Positions 9,305 to 17,970 of a stretch of 44,728 nt of DNA are shown here, one piece after another. How positions within the stretch are numbered: position 1 is the first letter of the stretch; the number at the start of each line of letters is the position of its first letter. The notes below the pieces were generated by a model. It made no database searches, was not told the origin of the DNA, and saw only the letters and a list, made by a program, of their open reading frames with translations. A program made the position numbers and the translations under genes. Origin of the DNA: Priestia aryabhattai (GTDB lineage: Bacteria; Bacillota; Bacilli; Bacillales; Bacillaceae_H); NCBI RefSeq assembly GCF_023715685.1, contig NZ_JAMBOQ010000016.1, positions 1-44,728 on the forward strand, read 5' to 3'.

Positions 9305-9886
9305 GTGAAAAACATTAGTGGAGTGGCTCAAAGTATAAAGTACGCGTTGCGAGGCATCTTTTTTGTCTTGTATTTTCCCTTTTATTTTGTATTTCAAGTT
9401 TTGTGTAAAATATGGATATATTTAATCGCTAAGCCCCTCATATGGATAGGAAAAAGAATCATTCAACCTGTCATTTATTTCATTTGGATATACATTATAC
9501 GTTTTCTGTTCGTTTATCCTATTTCTTGGCTATGGAATACCATAATACCTTTTATTCTCTTCGTTTGGAAACGATTCTTTTTGCCTATAACTAGATTTAT
9601 ATGGAGGTATGTTGTATACCCTATTTTGTATCTAGTTTGTTACCCTTGTTATCTGTTTTGGAAATACCTTGTGCTGCCTTCTTACAATGAAATTGTTCTC
9701 CCTGTGATTTTATTCTGTCAGCGTATCTTTCTCTGGTTCTGGAAGGGAGTTAAGTGGATCGCAATTCATATGATCTACTATCCTTTACGCTGGTTTTGGA
9801 TGACATTTATATATAAACCGCTTAAAAAAGTGTATACAAAAATAATTCGGCCTGTTATCAAATGGTTTTCTCATTTATTTAGTTAA
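9305..9886 (+). CDS. Unrecognised tryptophan- and proline-rich basic membrane protein
   Basis: I do not recognise a family. The protein of about 193 residues is extremely rich in aromatic and aliphatic residues: about 14 Trp and 13 Pro, many Phe and Tyr, many Lys and Arg, and only one acidic residue (in YNEIV). Prolines recur mostly every 8-12 residues with a hydrophobic residue after each, giving a loose repeat of the form P-hydrophobic-x3-Trp-Lys/Arg-aromatic-hydrophobic-x-P (for example LPITRFIWRYVVYP). Basic residues punctuate each block, so it may lie along the membrane surface as short amphipathic segments rather than forming ordinary 20-residue spans. The GTG at 9305 is very close to its AAAAGGA, so the true start is uncertain; an in-frame GTG at 9323 is an alternative. 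It stands alone between glmS and the yebC-type gene. Confidence 0.65.
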   Translation: MKNISGVAQSIKYALRGIFFVLYFPFYFVFQVLCKIWIYLIAKPLIWIGKRIIQPVIYFIWIYIIRFLFVYPISWLWNTIIPFILFVWKRFFLPITRFIWRYVVYPILYLVCYPCYLFWKYLVLPSYNEIVLPVILFCQRIFLWFWKGVKWIAIHMIYYPLRWFWMTFIYKPLKKVYTKIIRPVIKWFSHLFS

Positions 9887-9896
9887 TGAAATATAC

Positions 9897-9920
9897 CAAA
9901 AGATTGCTTTTCTTTTTTAG
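9897..9920 (+). terminator. Weak terminator-like hairpin after the Trp/Pro-rich gene
   Basis: AAAAG / CTTTT stem with a 4-base loop followed by a T-rich run. The short AT-rich stem makes it a weak candidate. Confidence 0.35.
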
Positions 9921-10023
9921 GTATTAAACTCGAAAGATAAGAGGGAATTGATGTATAATAAAAACGGATATATCATTGCCTATTTATTTTATTAGATTCA
10001 ATTTTGAAAGAGAGTGAAACAAT

Positions 10024-10740
10024 ATGGGCCGTAAGTGGAACAATATTAAAGAAAAGAAAGCGTCAAAAGATGCTAATACAAGTCGTATATATGCCAAGTT
10101 TGGCCGTGAGATTTATGTGGCTGCGAAACAAGGCGAGCCAGATCCAGAATCAAACCAAGCGTTAAAAGTTGTATTAGAACGCGCGAAAACATACAATGTG
10201 CCAAAAGCAATTATTGACCGTGCGATTGAAAAAGCAAAAGGCGGATCAGAAGAAAATTACGATAATCTTCGTTACGAAGGTTTTGGACCAAACGGATCAA
10301 TGGTTATCGTGGATGCTCTTACGAATAACGTAAACAGAACGGCTTCAGACGTGCGTGCTGCTTTTGGTAAAAACGGCGGTAATATGGGAGTAAGCGGATC
10401 AGTAGCGTACATGTTTGATCCAACAGCTGTTATTGGTGTAGAAGGTAAGAATGAAGAAGAAGCACTTGAATTGTTAATGGAAGCAGATGTAGACGTGCGT
10501 GACATTTTAGAAGAAGAAGATTCTGTTATTGTTTATGCTGATCCAGATCAATTCCATGCGGTACAAAAAGCGTTCAACGATGCTGGTATCACGGAATTTA
10601 CAGTAGCTGAACAAACGATGCTTGCTCAAAATGATGTAACTCTTCCTGAAGATGCACAAACTCAGTTTGAAAAAATGATTGATGCATTAGAGGACTTAGA
10701 AGATGTGCAGCAAGTATATCACAACGTTGATTTAGGATAA
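10024..10740 (+). CDS. YebC/PmpR family regulator (YeeI-type)
   Basis: Cytoplasmic protein of the YebC family, 238 residues, the typical length. Members are described either as DNA-binding transcription regulators or as translation factors that help ribosomes through proline stretches. The N-terminus [17 protein letters not shown] and the block [25 protein letters not shown] followed by [13 protein letters not shown] are hallmark segments; the MGRKWNNI start corresponds to the YeeI-type subgroup rather than the MAGHSKW subgroup. The ATG at 10024 follows GAAAGAGAG. It is a single-gene unit with its own terminator. A translation-factor role would be interesting next to the proline-rich gene upstream, but that is speculation. 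Confidence 0.9.
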   Translation: MGRKWNNIKEKKASKDANTSRIYAKFGREIYVAAKQGEPDPESNQALKVVLERAKTYNVPKAIIDRAIEKAKGGSEENYDNLRYEGFGPNGSMVIVDALTNNVNRTASDVRAAFGKNGGNMGVSGSVAYMFDPTAVIGVEGKNEEEALELLMEADVDVRDILEEEDSVIVYADPDQFHAVQKAFNDAGITEFTVAEQTMLAQNDVTLPEDAQTQFEKMIDALEDLEDVQQVYHNVDLG

Positions 10741-10748
10741 TAGTGAAC

Positions 10749-10783
10749 GAGGCAGGCCTATCAAAAGGGTCTGTCTTTTTTTA
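10749..10783 (+). terminator. Terminator after the YebC-family gene
   Basis: Imperfect stem GAGGCAGGCC / GGGTCTGTCTT containing G-T pairs, followed by a long T run. Confidence 0.65.
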
Positions 10784-10898
10784 TAGGACCTGCGAAAAGC
10801 ATCTATTGACCCTTTCCCTTCGATTGGAATATGGTAAGATAATGAATTAAGTATAGAAAATATTAGAATTTTATAAGAAATAAATGGAGGGAAAGCAG

Positions 10899-12005
10899 TT
10901 GAAAAAATTAATGGTGGGGATGGCATTAACAGCTACTCTTGCAACGGCTATAACGCCTGGCTTTAGCTCAATTGGGGAAAATCAAGGTAAGGCATATGCA
11001 GCGACAGTTACATATAAAGTAACGGCAAGCAAGCTAAATGTGAGAAGCGGAGCGGGAACGACTTACGGGATTATCGGCAGCGTAGTGAAAGATCAAACGC
11101 TATCTGTGGTGAGCAAAAACGGAAGCTGGTACAAAATTAACTACAACGGCCGCACAGGCTACGTAAGCAGCGATTATGTACAAGCATCAGGAGCAACTCC
11201 ACCAGCAGAAAGCACAACCTACATAGTAACGGCAAGCAAGCTGAACGTAAGAAGCGGAGCAGGTACCAACTATGCAGCTATTGGAAGTGTGACCAAAGGC
11301 CAGAAGCTGTCCGTGGTGAGCAAAAGCGGAAGCTGGTACAAAATTAACTACAACGGCCGCACAGGCTATGTAAGCAGTGACTATGTACAGGCTTCAGCTA
11401 CAGCATCTCCAAAGCTCGTAGTCGATTCTTTTAAAACGTTAGGTAACGCTCAGCAAGTTATCTTGGTTACAGCAGATAACTACGATACGAAGTCTGCTAA
11501 AATTCAAACGTTTGAAAAAGTTGATGGAAACTGGAAGCAAGTTTTAACCGCGAACGGTGTACTTGGACAAAAAGGATTCGCTTTATCGAAAAAAGAAGGC
11601 GACATGGAGTCTCCGACTGGTAAATACACAATTGGCACAGCATTCGGACGCTATGAAAATCCTGGAACTAAGCTTCCATATCGAAAGATTACATCAAATG
11701 ATGTGTGGGTAGACGATTCAAAAAGCTCTCTATATAATACGTGGCAGCAAAAGCCAGCTAATGGTCGCTGGACGAGCGCTGAGAATATGGACATTCCCGC
11801 TTACGATTATGGGTTTGTCATTAATTATAATGAATCTAGAACTCCAGGAAAGGGAAGTGCAATCTTCTTCCATGTAGGAACAAATTATACAGCAGGATGT
11901 ACGGCTACTTCTAAAGAACAAGTTGTCTCTATATTAAAATGGTTAAATCCAGAGAAAAATCCAGTTATTATTCAATCTCCTGTAAGTGAATTAGATAAAT
12001 ATTAA
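10899..12005 (+). CDS. Secreted L,D-transpeptidase-like protein with two SH3b domains
   Basis: Exported wall protein of 368 residues. A signal peptide ends near AYA-A (residues 32-35). Two bacterial SH3 domains follow (about 38-96 and 107-166), a type that binds peptidoglycan. The C-terminal part (about 170-368) resembles the YkuD/ErfK-like COG3786 group: EGDMESPTGKY, then the catalytic region FFHVGTNYTAGC with H325 and C334. The expected role is to form or modify peptide cross-links in peptidoglycan. The TTG at 10899 is preferred because GGAGGG lies 8 bases before it; the ATG at 10884 overlaps that site. The two SH3b units are near-identical at DNA level (see the repeat entry). Substrate and exact reaction are inferred. 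Confidence 0.8.
   Translation: MKKLMVGMALTATLATAITPGFSSIGENQGKAYAATVTYKVTASKLNVRSGAGTTYGIIGSVVKDQTLSVVSKNGSWYKINYNGRTGYVSSDYVQASGATPPAESTTYIVTASKLNVRSGAGTNYAAIGSVTKGQKLSVVSKSGSWYKINYNGRTGYVSSDYVQASATASPKLVVDSFKTLGNAQQVILVTADNYDTKSAKIQTFEKVDGNWKQVLTANGVLGQKGFALSKKEGDMESPTGKYTIGTAFGRYENPGTKLPYRKITSNDVWVDDSKSSLYNTWQQKPANGRWTSAENMDIPAYDYGFVINYNESRTPGKGSAIFFHVGTNYTAGCTATSKEQVVSILKWLNPEKNPVIIQSPVSELDKY
11019..11396 (+). repeat. Tandem duplication encoding the two SH3b domains
   Basis: Copy 1 at about 11019-11189 and copy 2 at about 11226-11396, offset by 207 bases (69 codons). Long stretches match almost base for base, for example the part coding for GSWYKINYNGRTGYVSSDY. The high DNA identity points to a recent duplication or to gene conversion. 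Confidence 0.9.
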
Positions 12006-12010
12006 GTTAG

Positions 12011-12047
12011 AAAGCAGCTGAACTCATACCATTCAGCTGCTTTTTTA
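12011..12047 (+). terminator. Terminator after the SH3b/L,D-transpeptidase gene
   Basis: Perfect 12-bp stem AAAGCAGCTGAA / TTCAGCTGCTTT with a 9-base loop and a T run. Confidence 0.88.
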
Positions 12048-12059
12048 TGTAATTAAAAG

Positions 12060-12085
12060 CTTTGTCTGTCTTTGGTACGACAAAG
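12060..12085 (+). promoter_or_regulatory. Inverted repeat before mtlA, possible MtlR operator
   Basis: CTTTGTC at 12060-12066 and its perfect complement GACAAAG at 12079-12085, 12 bases apart. It is upstream of mtlA where a PRD-type activator such as MtlR would bind. The assignment to MtlR is inference from position. Confidence 0.4.
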
Positions 12086-12105
12086 TTAGTTTTCCTAATC
12101 ATTGA

Positions 12106-12120
12106 ATGAAAGCGTTTAAT
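12106..12120 (+). promoter_or_regulatory. Likely cre (CcpA) site before mtlA
   Basis: ATGAAAGCGTTTAAT fits the catabolite-responsive element consensus WTGNAARCGNWWWCA except at the last two bases. It lies 46 bases before the mtlA start, where CcpA-HPr(Ser-P) could repress mannitol uptake when glucose is present. Confidence 0.6.
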
Positions 12121-12165
12121 CTCTTACGATTAAAGTATCATCTTGTAGAGAAAGGAAGAGAGCAA

Positions 12166-14058
12166 ATGGCTCAATCTAATATAAAAGTAGCTGTACAAAA
12201 GTTTGGGAACTTTCTAAGTTCAATGGTTATGCCAAATATCGGAGCATTTATTGCATGGGGACTTATTACTGCTTTATTTATTCCAACAGGCTTTTTCCCA
12301 AATGAAAGCCTTGCCAAACTAGTTGATCCAATGGTCAAGTATTTGCTGCCACTGCTAATCGGTTACACAGGAGGAAAGCTTGTACACGATCAGCGCGGAG
12401 GCGTTGTAGGCGCTATCGCGACCATGGGAGTCATCGTTGGATCTGGTATTCCGATGTTTCTTGGCGCTATGATTATGGGACCGCTTGGCGGTTATATCAT
12501 CAAGAAGTTTGATCAGTTTATTGAAGGTAAAGTCAAAACAGGATTCGAGATGTTAATTAATAATTTCTCAGCAGGTATTCTTGGAGGAATTCTAGCAATT
12601 CTAGCCTTTTTAGGGGTTAGTCCAGCTGTGGACGGATTTACAGGTGCACTTGTAGTGGGTGTAGATTGGATGGTCGCACATGGTCTTCTTCCTCTTACAA
12701 GTATTCTAATTGAGCCGGCTAAAATTTTATTCTTAAACAATGCTATTAATCACGGTATCTTATCTCCGATTGGAGCAGAACAAATTCGAACAAATGGACA
12801 ATCTATTCTATTGTTATTAGAAACAAATCCTGGCCCGGGATTAGGAATTCTGTTAGCGTATTGCTTCTTTGGGAAAGGAACAGCAAAACAGTCAGCGCCG
12901 GGAGCAGCCATCATTCATTTTATTGGTGGAATTCATGAAATTTACTTCCCTTACGTTTTAATGCGTCCACTTCTAATCATTGCGGCTATTTTAGGAGGAA
13001 TGAGCGGCGTATTTACATTTGTTCTTTTAGGTGGAGGCTTACAAGCGGTTGCATCACCCGGAAGTATTTTGGCCATTTTAGCTGCTACACCAGGTAATGC
13101 AGGCAGCTATGTTGCAAATATCTCCGGTGTCCTTGTTGCAGCTGTCGTATCGTTTATTGTAGGGTCACTAATTTTAAAAACAGGTAAGCAAACAGAAGAT
13201 TTAGACGAAGCAGCTCGCAAAATGCAAGAGATGAAAGGCAAGAAGAGTTCTGTAGCAGGAAGCTTTACAAAACAGCAAGGAGAAGTACCAGTAAACGTTC
13301 AAAAAATTGTTTTTGCCTGTGACGCAGGCATGGGATCGAGTGCAATGGGCGCCTCTCTTCTTCGCAAGAAAGTTAAACAAGCAGATTTAAATATTTCGGT
13401 GACGAATACAGCCATTAGTAATATTCCAAATGATGCTCAAATCGTTATTACACAGGAAGAGCTAACGCCAAGAGCCCAAAACAAGGTTCCAGATGCGTAT
13501 CATATCTCTGTTGATAATTTTCTATCTAGTCCGGAATATGACAAACTAATTGATCAACTAAAAAATGATCATACTACTTCTAACGCGGAAGAAGAAAAGA
13601 AAGTATCTGCAGAAAATAATACAGATAGTAATGATGGTTTACTACTAGAAGAAAACGTTTTCTTGAATCAGCACTTTTCTTCTAAGGAAGAAGCCATTCG
13701 ATTTGCAGGGAGTGTGTTAGTAAAAGGCGGATATGTAGAAGAAAACTACGTTGAAGCGATGATTGAGCGCGATAATATGACTTCTACTTATATGGGAAAT
13801 GACGTAGCGATTCCGCACGGTACGGAAGAAGCGAAAAAGAACGTTTTAAGATCGGGTTTTACAGTGATTCAAGTGCCAGAAGGCGTTGATTTTGATGGCG
13901 AGAAAGTTCGTTTGATCTTTGGAATTGCTGGAAAAGACGGCACTCATTTAGAAATTTTATCTGGTATCGCGATTACATGTTCCGATATGGGCAATATTGA
14001 AAAGATGGTTCATGCCAAATCAGCTAAAGAATTAATGGCTATTATTCAAAGTAACTAA
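12166..14058 (+). CDS. mtlA: Mannitol PTS permease, fused EIICBA
   Basis: Transports and phosphorylates mannitol to mannitol-1-phosphate. All three domains are in one 630-residue chain. The membrane EIIC domain spans about 12-345, with the substrate motif GGIHEIYFPYVLMRP (254-268). EIIB spans about 375-470, with phospho-Cys385 in FACDAGMGSS. EIIA spans about 490-630, with phospho-His551 in IPHGT. An acidic, glutamine/asparagine-rich linker joins B and A. In B. subtilis the IIA domain is a separate protein (MtlF); here it is fused, as in E. coli, and no mtlF is present in the operon. The ATG at 12166 has AAAGGAAGAG upstream. First gene of mtlA-mtlR-mtlD. Confidence 0.95.
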   Translation: MAQSNIKVAVQKFGNFLSSMVMPNIGAFIAWGLITALFIPTGFFPNESLAKLVDPMVKYLLPLLIGYTGGKLVHDQRGGVVGAIATMGVIVGSGIPMFLGAMIMGPLGGYIIKKFDQFIEGKVKTGFEMLINNFSAGILGGILAILAFLGVSPAVDGFTGALVVGVDWMVAHGLLPLTSILIEPAKILFLNNAINHGILSPIGAEQIRTNGQSILLLLETNPGPGLGILLAYCFFGKGTAKQSAPGAAIIHFIGGIHEIYFPYVLMRPLLIIAAILGGMSGVFTFVLLGGGLQAVASPGSILAILAATPGNAGSYVANISGVLVAAVVSFIVGSLILKTGKQTEDLDEAARKMQEMKGKKSSVAGSFTKQQGEVPVNVQKIVFACDAGMGSSAMGASLLRKKVKQADLNISVTNTAISNIPNDAQIVITQEELTPRAQNKVPDAYHISVDNFLSSPEYDKLIDQLKNDHTTSNAEEEKKVSAENNTDSNDGLLLEENVFLNQHFSSKEEAIRFAGSVLVKGGYVEENYVEAMIERDNMTSTYMGNDVAIPHGTEEAKKNVLRSGFTVIQVPEGVDFDGEKVRLIFGIAGKDGTHLEILSGIAITCSDMGNIEKMVHAKSAKELMAIIQSN

Positions 14059-14118
14059 CGGGATAGAAAGGCATGAAGATGCCTTTTTATCCTTTGTTTA
14101 TAAATAAGAAAAGAGTTG

Positions 14119-16209
14119 ATGTTCTTGTTTATTACTTCAAGAGAAAAATCAATCATTGAGTTAATTATTAAAACGGCAGGAAAGCATACAGCACTTTCGA
14201 TTGCTACTTTTTTGAATGTAAGTGTAAGAACCGTTCACCGAGATTTGAAGGCAATTGAATCAATACTTGAAAAATTTGATTTGAGGCTGATTCGTACACA
14301 AGATGAAGGACTAATGATTGAAGGTAAAAATGAACAAATTTTTCGTCTTATCCAAGAGCTGATGAAGATTAAAACGACGGATCAGTCTCCACAGGAGAGA
14401 AAATTAATTCTTTTAATTCTTCTTCTAGAAGAAGGAGATTCCTTTAAATTACAAACACTGGCTAAAGACTTAGGAGTAAGTATTACTACACTAACTGCTT
14501 ATTTAGATGAATTAACAGAGTGGTTAAAAACATTTGACGTTTTCCTTCATCGAAAGAGAGGGGTGGGAGTAGAGGTTCAAGCCACTGAAGCCAATAAACG
14601 AAACGCATTAGCTAATTATTTTCTTGTTCACTTTAACGAAGAGTTAATTGAGTGCTTGTTTCTAGTAGAAAATCAGCAGCATACAAATGAAACGATTTTG
14701 CATTATTTTTATCCAGATTATTTAACAGAAGTAGACCGAATTGTACATCAAGCGATTAATCAGCATCATTCTAAGCTGGCTGACAGCGATTATATAGGGC
14801 TCATTGTTCATATTTGCATTATGATGCAGCGAACGAAAAAGCAAATGTTTCTAGAAGACGACGGCGGCCAAACGGAAGAGCTGGCGAGTGAAATGTTCTT
14901 AATGAAGGATATTTGCCGCGAAATTGAACGGGTATTTTCTCTTTCTTTTACAGAAAAAGATATTCATTTCTTAGCAGTACGGCTGCGTGCAGCGAAGTTC
15001 CAAACTACAAGAGACGTATATTACGACAGCGTAGTGGTTGGGCAGATTATCAAAAATATGATTGCTCATGTTTCTGTTCAGCTCAACATCGACTTAACCG
15101 GTGATTTTTCCCTTTACCAAGGGCTGCTTGCTCATATGGAACCAGCAATCTTTCGTCTCAAGCAGAAAATGGAGCTTTTTAATCCATTAACAGAAGAGAT
15201 TAAGAAAAAGTACCCTGTTTTATTTATGGCTGTAAGAAACAGTATCGATCAAGAGTTGCCGGATTTAGTTTTTCCAGATGATGAAGTGGCATATCTTGTT
15301 TTGCATTTTGGTTCAACGCTAGTACTAAAAGAAGAAATCATGGAAATTCAGGCACTGATTGTCTGTCCAACTGGAATCGGCACCTCAAAAATGTTAGCTA
15401 GCCGTATTCGTAAAGAGATTCCGGAGATTAATTCAGTTGTTATTAAATCGGTAAAAGAAATCAAAGCAGCTGCGCTTGAAGGGTATGACGTAGTGATTTC
15501 AACAGTAAGACTTCCTTTTTTTAATGTAGATTACATTTTAGTCAATCCACTCTTAACCGAAGAGGACATTCAATCCGTTCAGAATTTTTTACAGAAAAAT
15601 ATTCAAAAGTTAACCAAAGATAAAGACTATCGTTCTTTTCAATATACAAATAAGACCACTTCTATAGAAAAACCGTCTTTTGAGGAAACGATGAAGCAAA
15701 TTAAAGATGTGCATGGAAGTATCGAATCAATTCTTCAAAACCTTAGAATGTATCGATTTTCGGATAGAGTGAGTCACGATCAGGTGATTTTGCACGTAGT
15801 AAACGCCGTTGAAAAAGAACGTTTGATAACCAATGCCAGCTGCGTTATTCATCAGCTTAAGGAACGGGAAAACAAAGGTGGTTTAGGAATTCCACAGACG
15901 AGTATGGCACTGTTCCATTGCCGTGAACATCACGTGAAAGAGCTGATTTTTCAAGTTTCACATTTAGAACAGCCTTGCACAGTTAAAGGTATGGACGGAA
16001 CAAACATGCAGGCGCGTAACCTTCTATTAATGCTCGCACCTGAGGAGTTAAGTGAAGCACAGCAAGAAATCTTAAGTTTAATTAGTACCAGTTTAATTGA
16101 GGACCATGAAGCAATGATGATTTTTTCGTCTTCGAACGAAGAGGTAATTCGCAAAAAGTTAGAAGATACGTTTCATGAGTACCTTCGAAATAATTTGATA
16201 AAGGAATGA
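14119..16209 (+). CDS. mtlR: Mannitol operon transcriptional activator MtlR
   Basis: PRD-type activator controlled by PTS phosphorylation, 696 residues. The order is an N-terminal helix-turn-helix (about 20-45) and a second winged helix (about 95-155), then PRD1 (about 190-295), PRD2 (about 300-405, with H339 and H396), an EIIB-Gat-like domain with C416 in CPTGIGTS, and an EIIA-Mtl-like domain with H600 in MALFH. These correspond to the known B. subtilis MtlR control residues H342, H399, C419 and H599. Phosphorylation of PRD2 by HPr activates, while phosphorylation of the IIB/IIA-like sites blocks. The ATG at 14119 is chosen over the TTG just before it. It lies between mtlA and mtlD. Confidence 0.93.
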   Translation: MFLFITSREKSIIELIIKTAGKHTALSIATFLNVSVRTVHRDLKAIESILEKFDLRLIRTQDEGLMIEGKNEQIFRLIQELMKIKTTDQSPQERKLILLILLLEEGDSFKLQTLAKDLGVSITTLTAYLDELTEWLKTFDVFLHRKRGVGVEVQATEANKRNALANYFLVHFNEELIECLFLVENQQHTNETILHYFYPDYLTEVDRIVHQAINQHHSKLADSDYIGLIVHICIMMQRTKKQMFLEDDGGQTEELASEMFLMKDICREIERVFSLSFTEKDIHFLAVRLRAAKFQTTRDVYYDSVVVGQIIKNMIAHVSVQLNIDLTGDFSLYQGLLAHMEPAIFRLKQKMELFNPLTEEIKKKYPVLFMAVRNSIDQELPDLVFPDDEVAYLVLHFGSTLVLKEEIMEIQALIVCPTGIGTSKMLASRIRKEIPEINSVVIKSVKEIKAAALEGYDVVISTVRLPFFNVDYILVNPLLTEEDIQSVQNFLQKNIQKLTKDKDYRSFQYTNKTTSIEKPSFEETMKQIKDVHGSIESILQNLRMYRFSDRVSHDQVILHVVNAVEKERLITNASCVIHQLKERENKGGLGIPQTSMALFHCREHHVKELIFQVSHLEQPCTVKGMDGTNMQARNLLLMLAPEELSEAQQEILSLISTSLIEDHEAMMIFSSSNEEVIRKKLEDTFHEYLRNNLIKE

Positions 16210-16214
16210 TTTTT

Positions 16215-17357
16215 GTGAAACAAGCAGTTCATTTTGGAGCAGGCAATATTGGTCGAGGATTCATTGGGGCATTGTTTTCTCAAAGTAATTATCACGTCAC
16301 ATTTGTAGATATTGCTGAAAATATTATCAATCAGTTAAACACGGATAAAAGGTATAACGTAGTAACAGCTGCAGAGCACCCGGAGACATTAGCTATTCAA
16401 AACGTATCTGGTTTAAATAATCTTACACAAGAACAAGAAGTCATTGAAGCGATTAAAGAAGCAACGTACATTACAACGGCCATCGGACCCAACATCCTGC
16501 CACGCATTGCTCCTTTAATTGCTAAAGGTTTGGATGAGCGCGTGAAAACAAGTGACGAAAATGTATATGTTATTGCATGTGAAAATCAAATCTCTGCGAC
16601 AGATTTATTAAAAGGCTATATTTTTGACGTGCTTGATGAAGAGACAAAAGCGCGTATGATAAATAAGGTCTTTTTCTTCAATTCAGCTGTAGATCGTATC
16701 GTACCTATTCAACACAACCAAGGTTCGCTAGATGTTTTAGTAGAATCCTATTATGAATGGGTAGTAGAAGCAACTGAAGACATTCCTTTTGTAGAAGGAA
16801 TGTCGATTGTGTCTGACCTTGCTCCTTTTATTGAAAGAAAGTTATTTACAGTGAATACGGGACATGCGGTTATTGCATATTTTGGTTATTTAAAAGGAAA
16901 AGAAACGATTGATCAAACGTTAAGAGATTCAAATATTTACGAACAAGTGCAGCAAACGCTTCAAGAAACAGGAAACTATCTAATCAAGAGATATGCCTTG
17001 GACAGAGAGGAACACGAAGCCTATATTGTTAAAATTATTGAACGCTTTAAGAATCCTCATTTAAATGATTCAGTTAAAAGGGTAGGAAGAGCGCCAATTC
17101 GCAAGCTTGGGCCTCAAGATCGTTTGATTCGTCCAGCGTTAGAAGCAAAAAAAGCGGACCTTTCTTATACCTACTTAGCGAAGGCTATTGCCGCTGCGCT
17201 TCTGTTTGACGCGCAAGAAGATGAAGAAGCTATGAAGATTCAAGCCAATATTAATGAGTATGGTATTGAGTATGTATTAAAAGAAGTTAGTGGATTAGAA
17301 GCAAGTGATGACTTAACAAAAGAAATCATTACTCAATACAATACTTTAAAGTTGTGA
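16215..17357 (+). CDS. mtlD: Mannitol-1-phosphate 5-dehydrogenase
   Basis: Oxidises mannitol-1-phosphate to fructose-6-phosphate with NAD+, feeding glycolysis. The N-terminal dinucleotide-binding motif is HFGAGNIGRG (6-15). The internal VNTGHAVIAYFGYLKG segment and the C-terminal helical domain are typical of the family. 380 residues. The GTG at 16215 is preferred: AAAGGA sits 9 bases before it but directly touches the ATG at 16206, which overlaps the mtlR stop codon. Last gene of the operon, followed by a terminator. Confidence 0.95.
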   Translation: MKQAVHFGAGNIGRGFIGALFSQSNYHVTFVDIAENIINQLNTDKRYNVVTAAEHPETLAIQNVSGLNNLTQEQEVIEAIKEATYITTAIGPNILPRIAPLIAKGLDERVKTSDENVYVIACENQISATDLLKGYIFDVLDEETKARMINKVFFFNSAVDRIVPIQHNQGSLDVLVESYYEWVVEATEDIPFVEGMSIVSDLAPFIERKLFTVNTGHAVIAYFGYLKGKETIDQTLRDSNIYEQVQQTLQETGNYLIKRYALDREEHEAYIVKIIERFKNPHLNDSVKRVGRAPIRKLGPQDRLIRPALEAKKADLSYTYLAKAIAAALLFDAQEDEEAMKIQANINEYGIEYVLKEVSGLEASDDLTKEIITQYNTLKL

Positions 17358-17374
17358 AAGAATTTGGTGCGTGT

Positions 17375-17410
17375 AAACAGTCCATTTTAGGTGGACTGTT
17401 TTTCTTTTTG
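17375..17410 (+). terminator. Terminator of the mannitol operon
   Basis: AAACAGTCCA / TGGACTGTTT perfect 10-bp stem with a 7-base loop and a T-rich tail. Confidence 0.88.
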
Positions 17411-17446
17411 TAGAAAGGGAATGTTTGTGTATAGGAGGGTGATAAA

Positions 17447-17932
17447 ATGGTAGCTATTACGCACGTTGGGTTAGCTGTACCTGATGTAGAAGAAGCCGTG
17501 CAGTGGTATGAACAAGTTTTAGGCTTTAAGCTGATTGCTGGCCCCTATAGGTTTAATGCTGAGGAAGAAAAAGCTGAAAATATGACTCAAGATTTACTGG
17601 GGTCTCATATCAAAAAAATGAAAAATGCTCACATGACAGCTGACAACCAGGTAGGCATTGAACTGTTTGAATTTAATAAGCCGCAAATGCCTCTTGTATT
17701 AAAAGGCAATGATGAGCGGTATCAAAGTTATTTTCACATGTGTTTAATAGCCGATGACGTGGAAAAATTAGCGGATGAAATTGAACAATCAGGCGGTAAA
17801 AAGCGTAGCCAAGTATGGAATACAAGACCAGGCAAACCTTATTACTTAATTTACTGCGAAGATCCGTTTGGGAATATTATTGAGCTATATTCACATAGTA
17901 CGGAGCTCATGTATGGGAATAGAGAAGAATAA
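17447..17932 (+). CDS. VOC (glyoxalase/bleomycin-resistance) superfamily protein
   Basis: Soluble protein of 161 residues with two beta-alpha-beta-beta-beta modules. Candidate metal ligands are visible: H6 in ITHVGLAV, Glu in GIELFEF, His in YFHMCLIADD and Glu in GNIIELYSH. The spacing is that of lactoylglutathione lyase and dioxygenase relatives, and the C-terminal YCEDPFGNIIELYSH is a classic VOC ending. The substrate cannot be told from sequence. GGAGGGTGA precedes the ATG. It is a single gene between the mannitol operon and a convergent L,D-transpeptidase, so context gives no function. Confidence 0.85.
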   Translation: MVAITHVGLAVPDVEEAVQWYEQVLGFKLIAGPYRFNAEEEKAENMTQDLLGSHIKKMKNAHMTADNQVGIELFEFNKPQMPLVLKGNDERYQSYFHMCLIADDVEKLADEIEQSGGKKRSQVWNTRPGKPYYLIYCEDPFGNIIELYSHSTELMYGNREE

Positions 17933-17970
17933 AAGCTTATCCAAATTCTTTGGATAAGCTTTTATTTTTT
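17931..17970. terminator. Bidirectional terminator between VOC gene and L,D-transpeptidase
   Basis: Perfect 13-bp stem AAAAGCTTATCCA / TGGATAAGCTTTT with A and T tracts on either side. It begins inside the stop codon of the VOC gene and reaches the end of the minus-strand gene, so both convergent genes share it. Confidence 0.88.
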
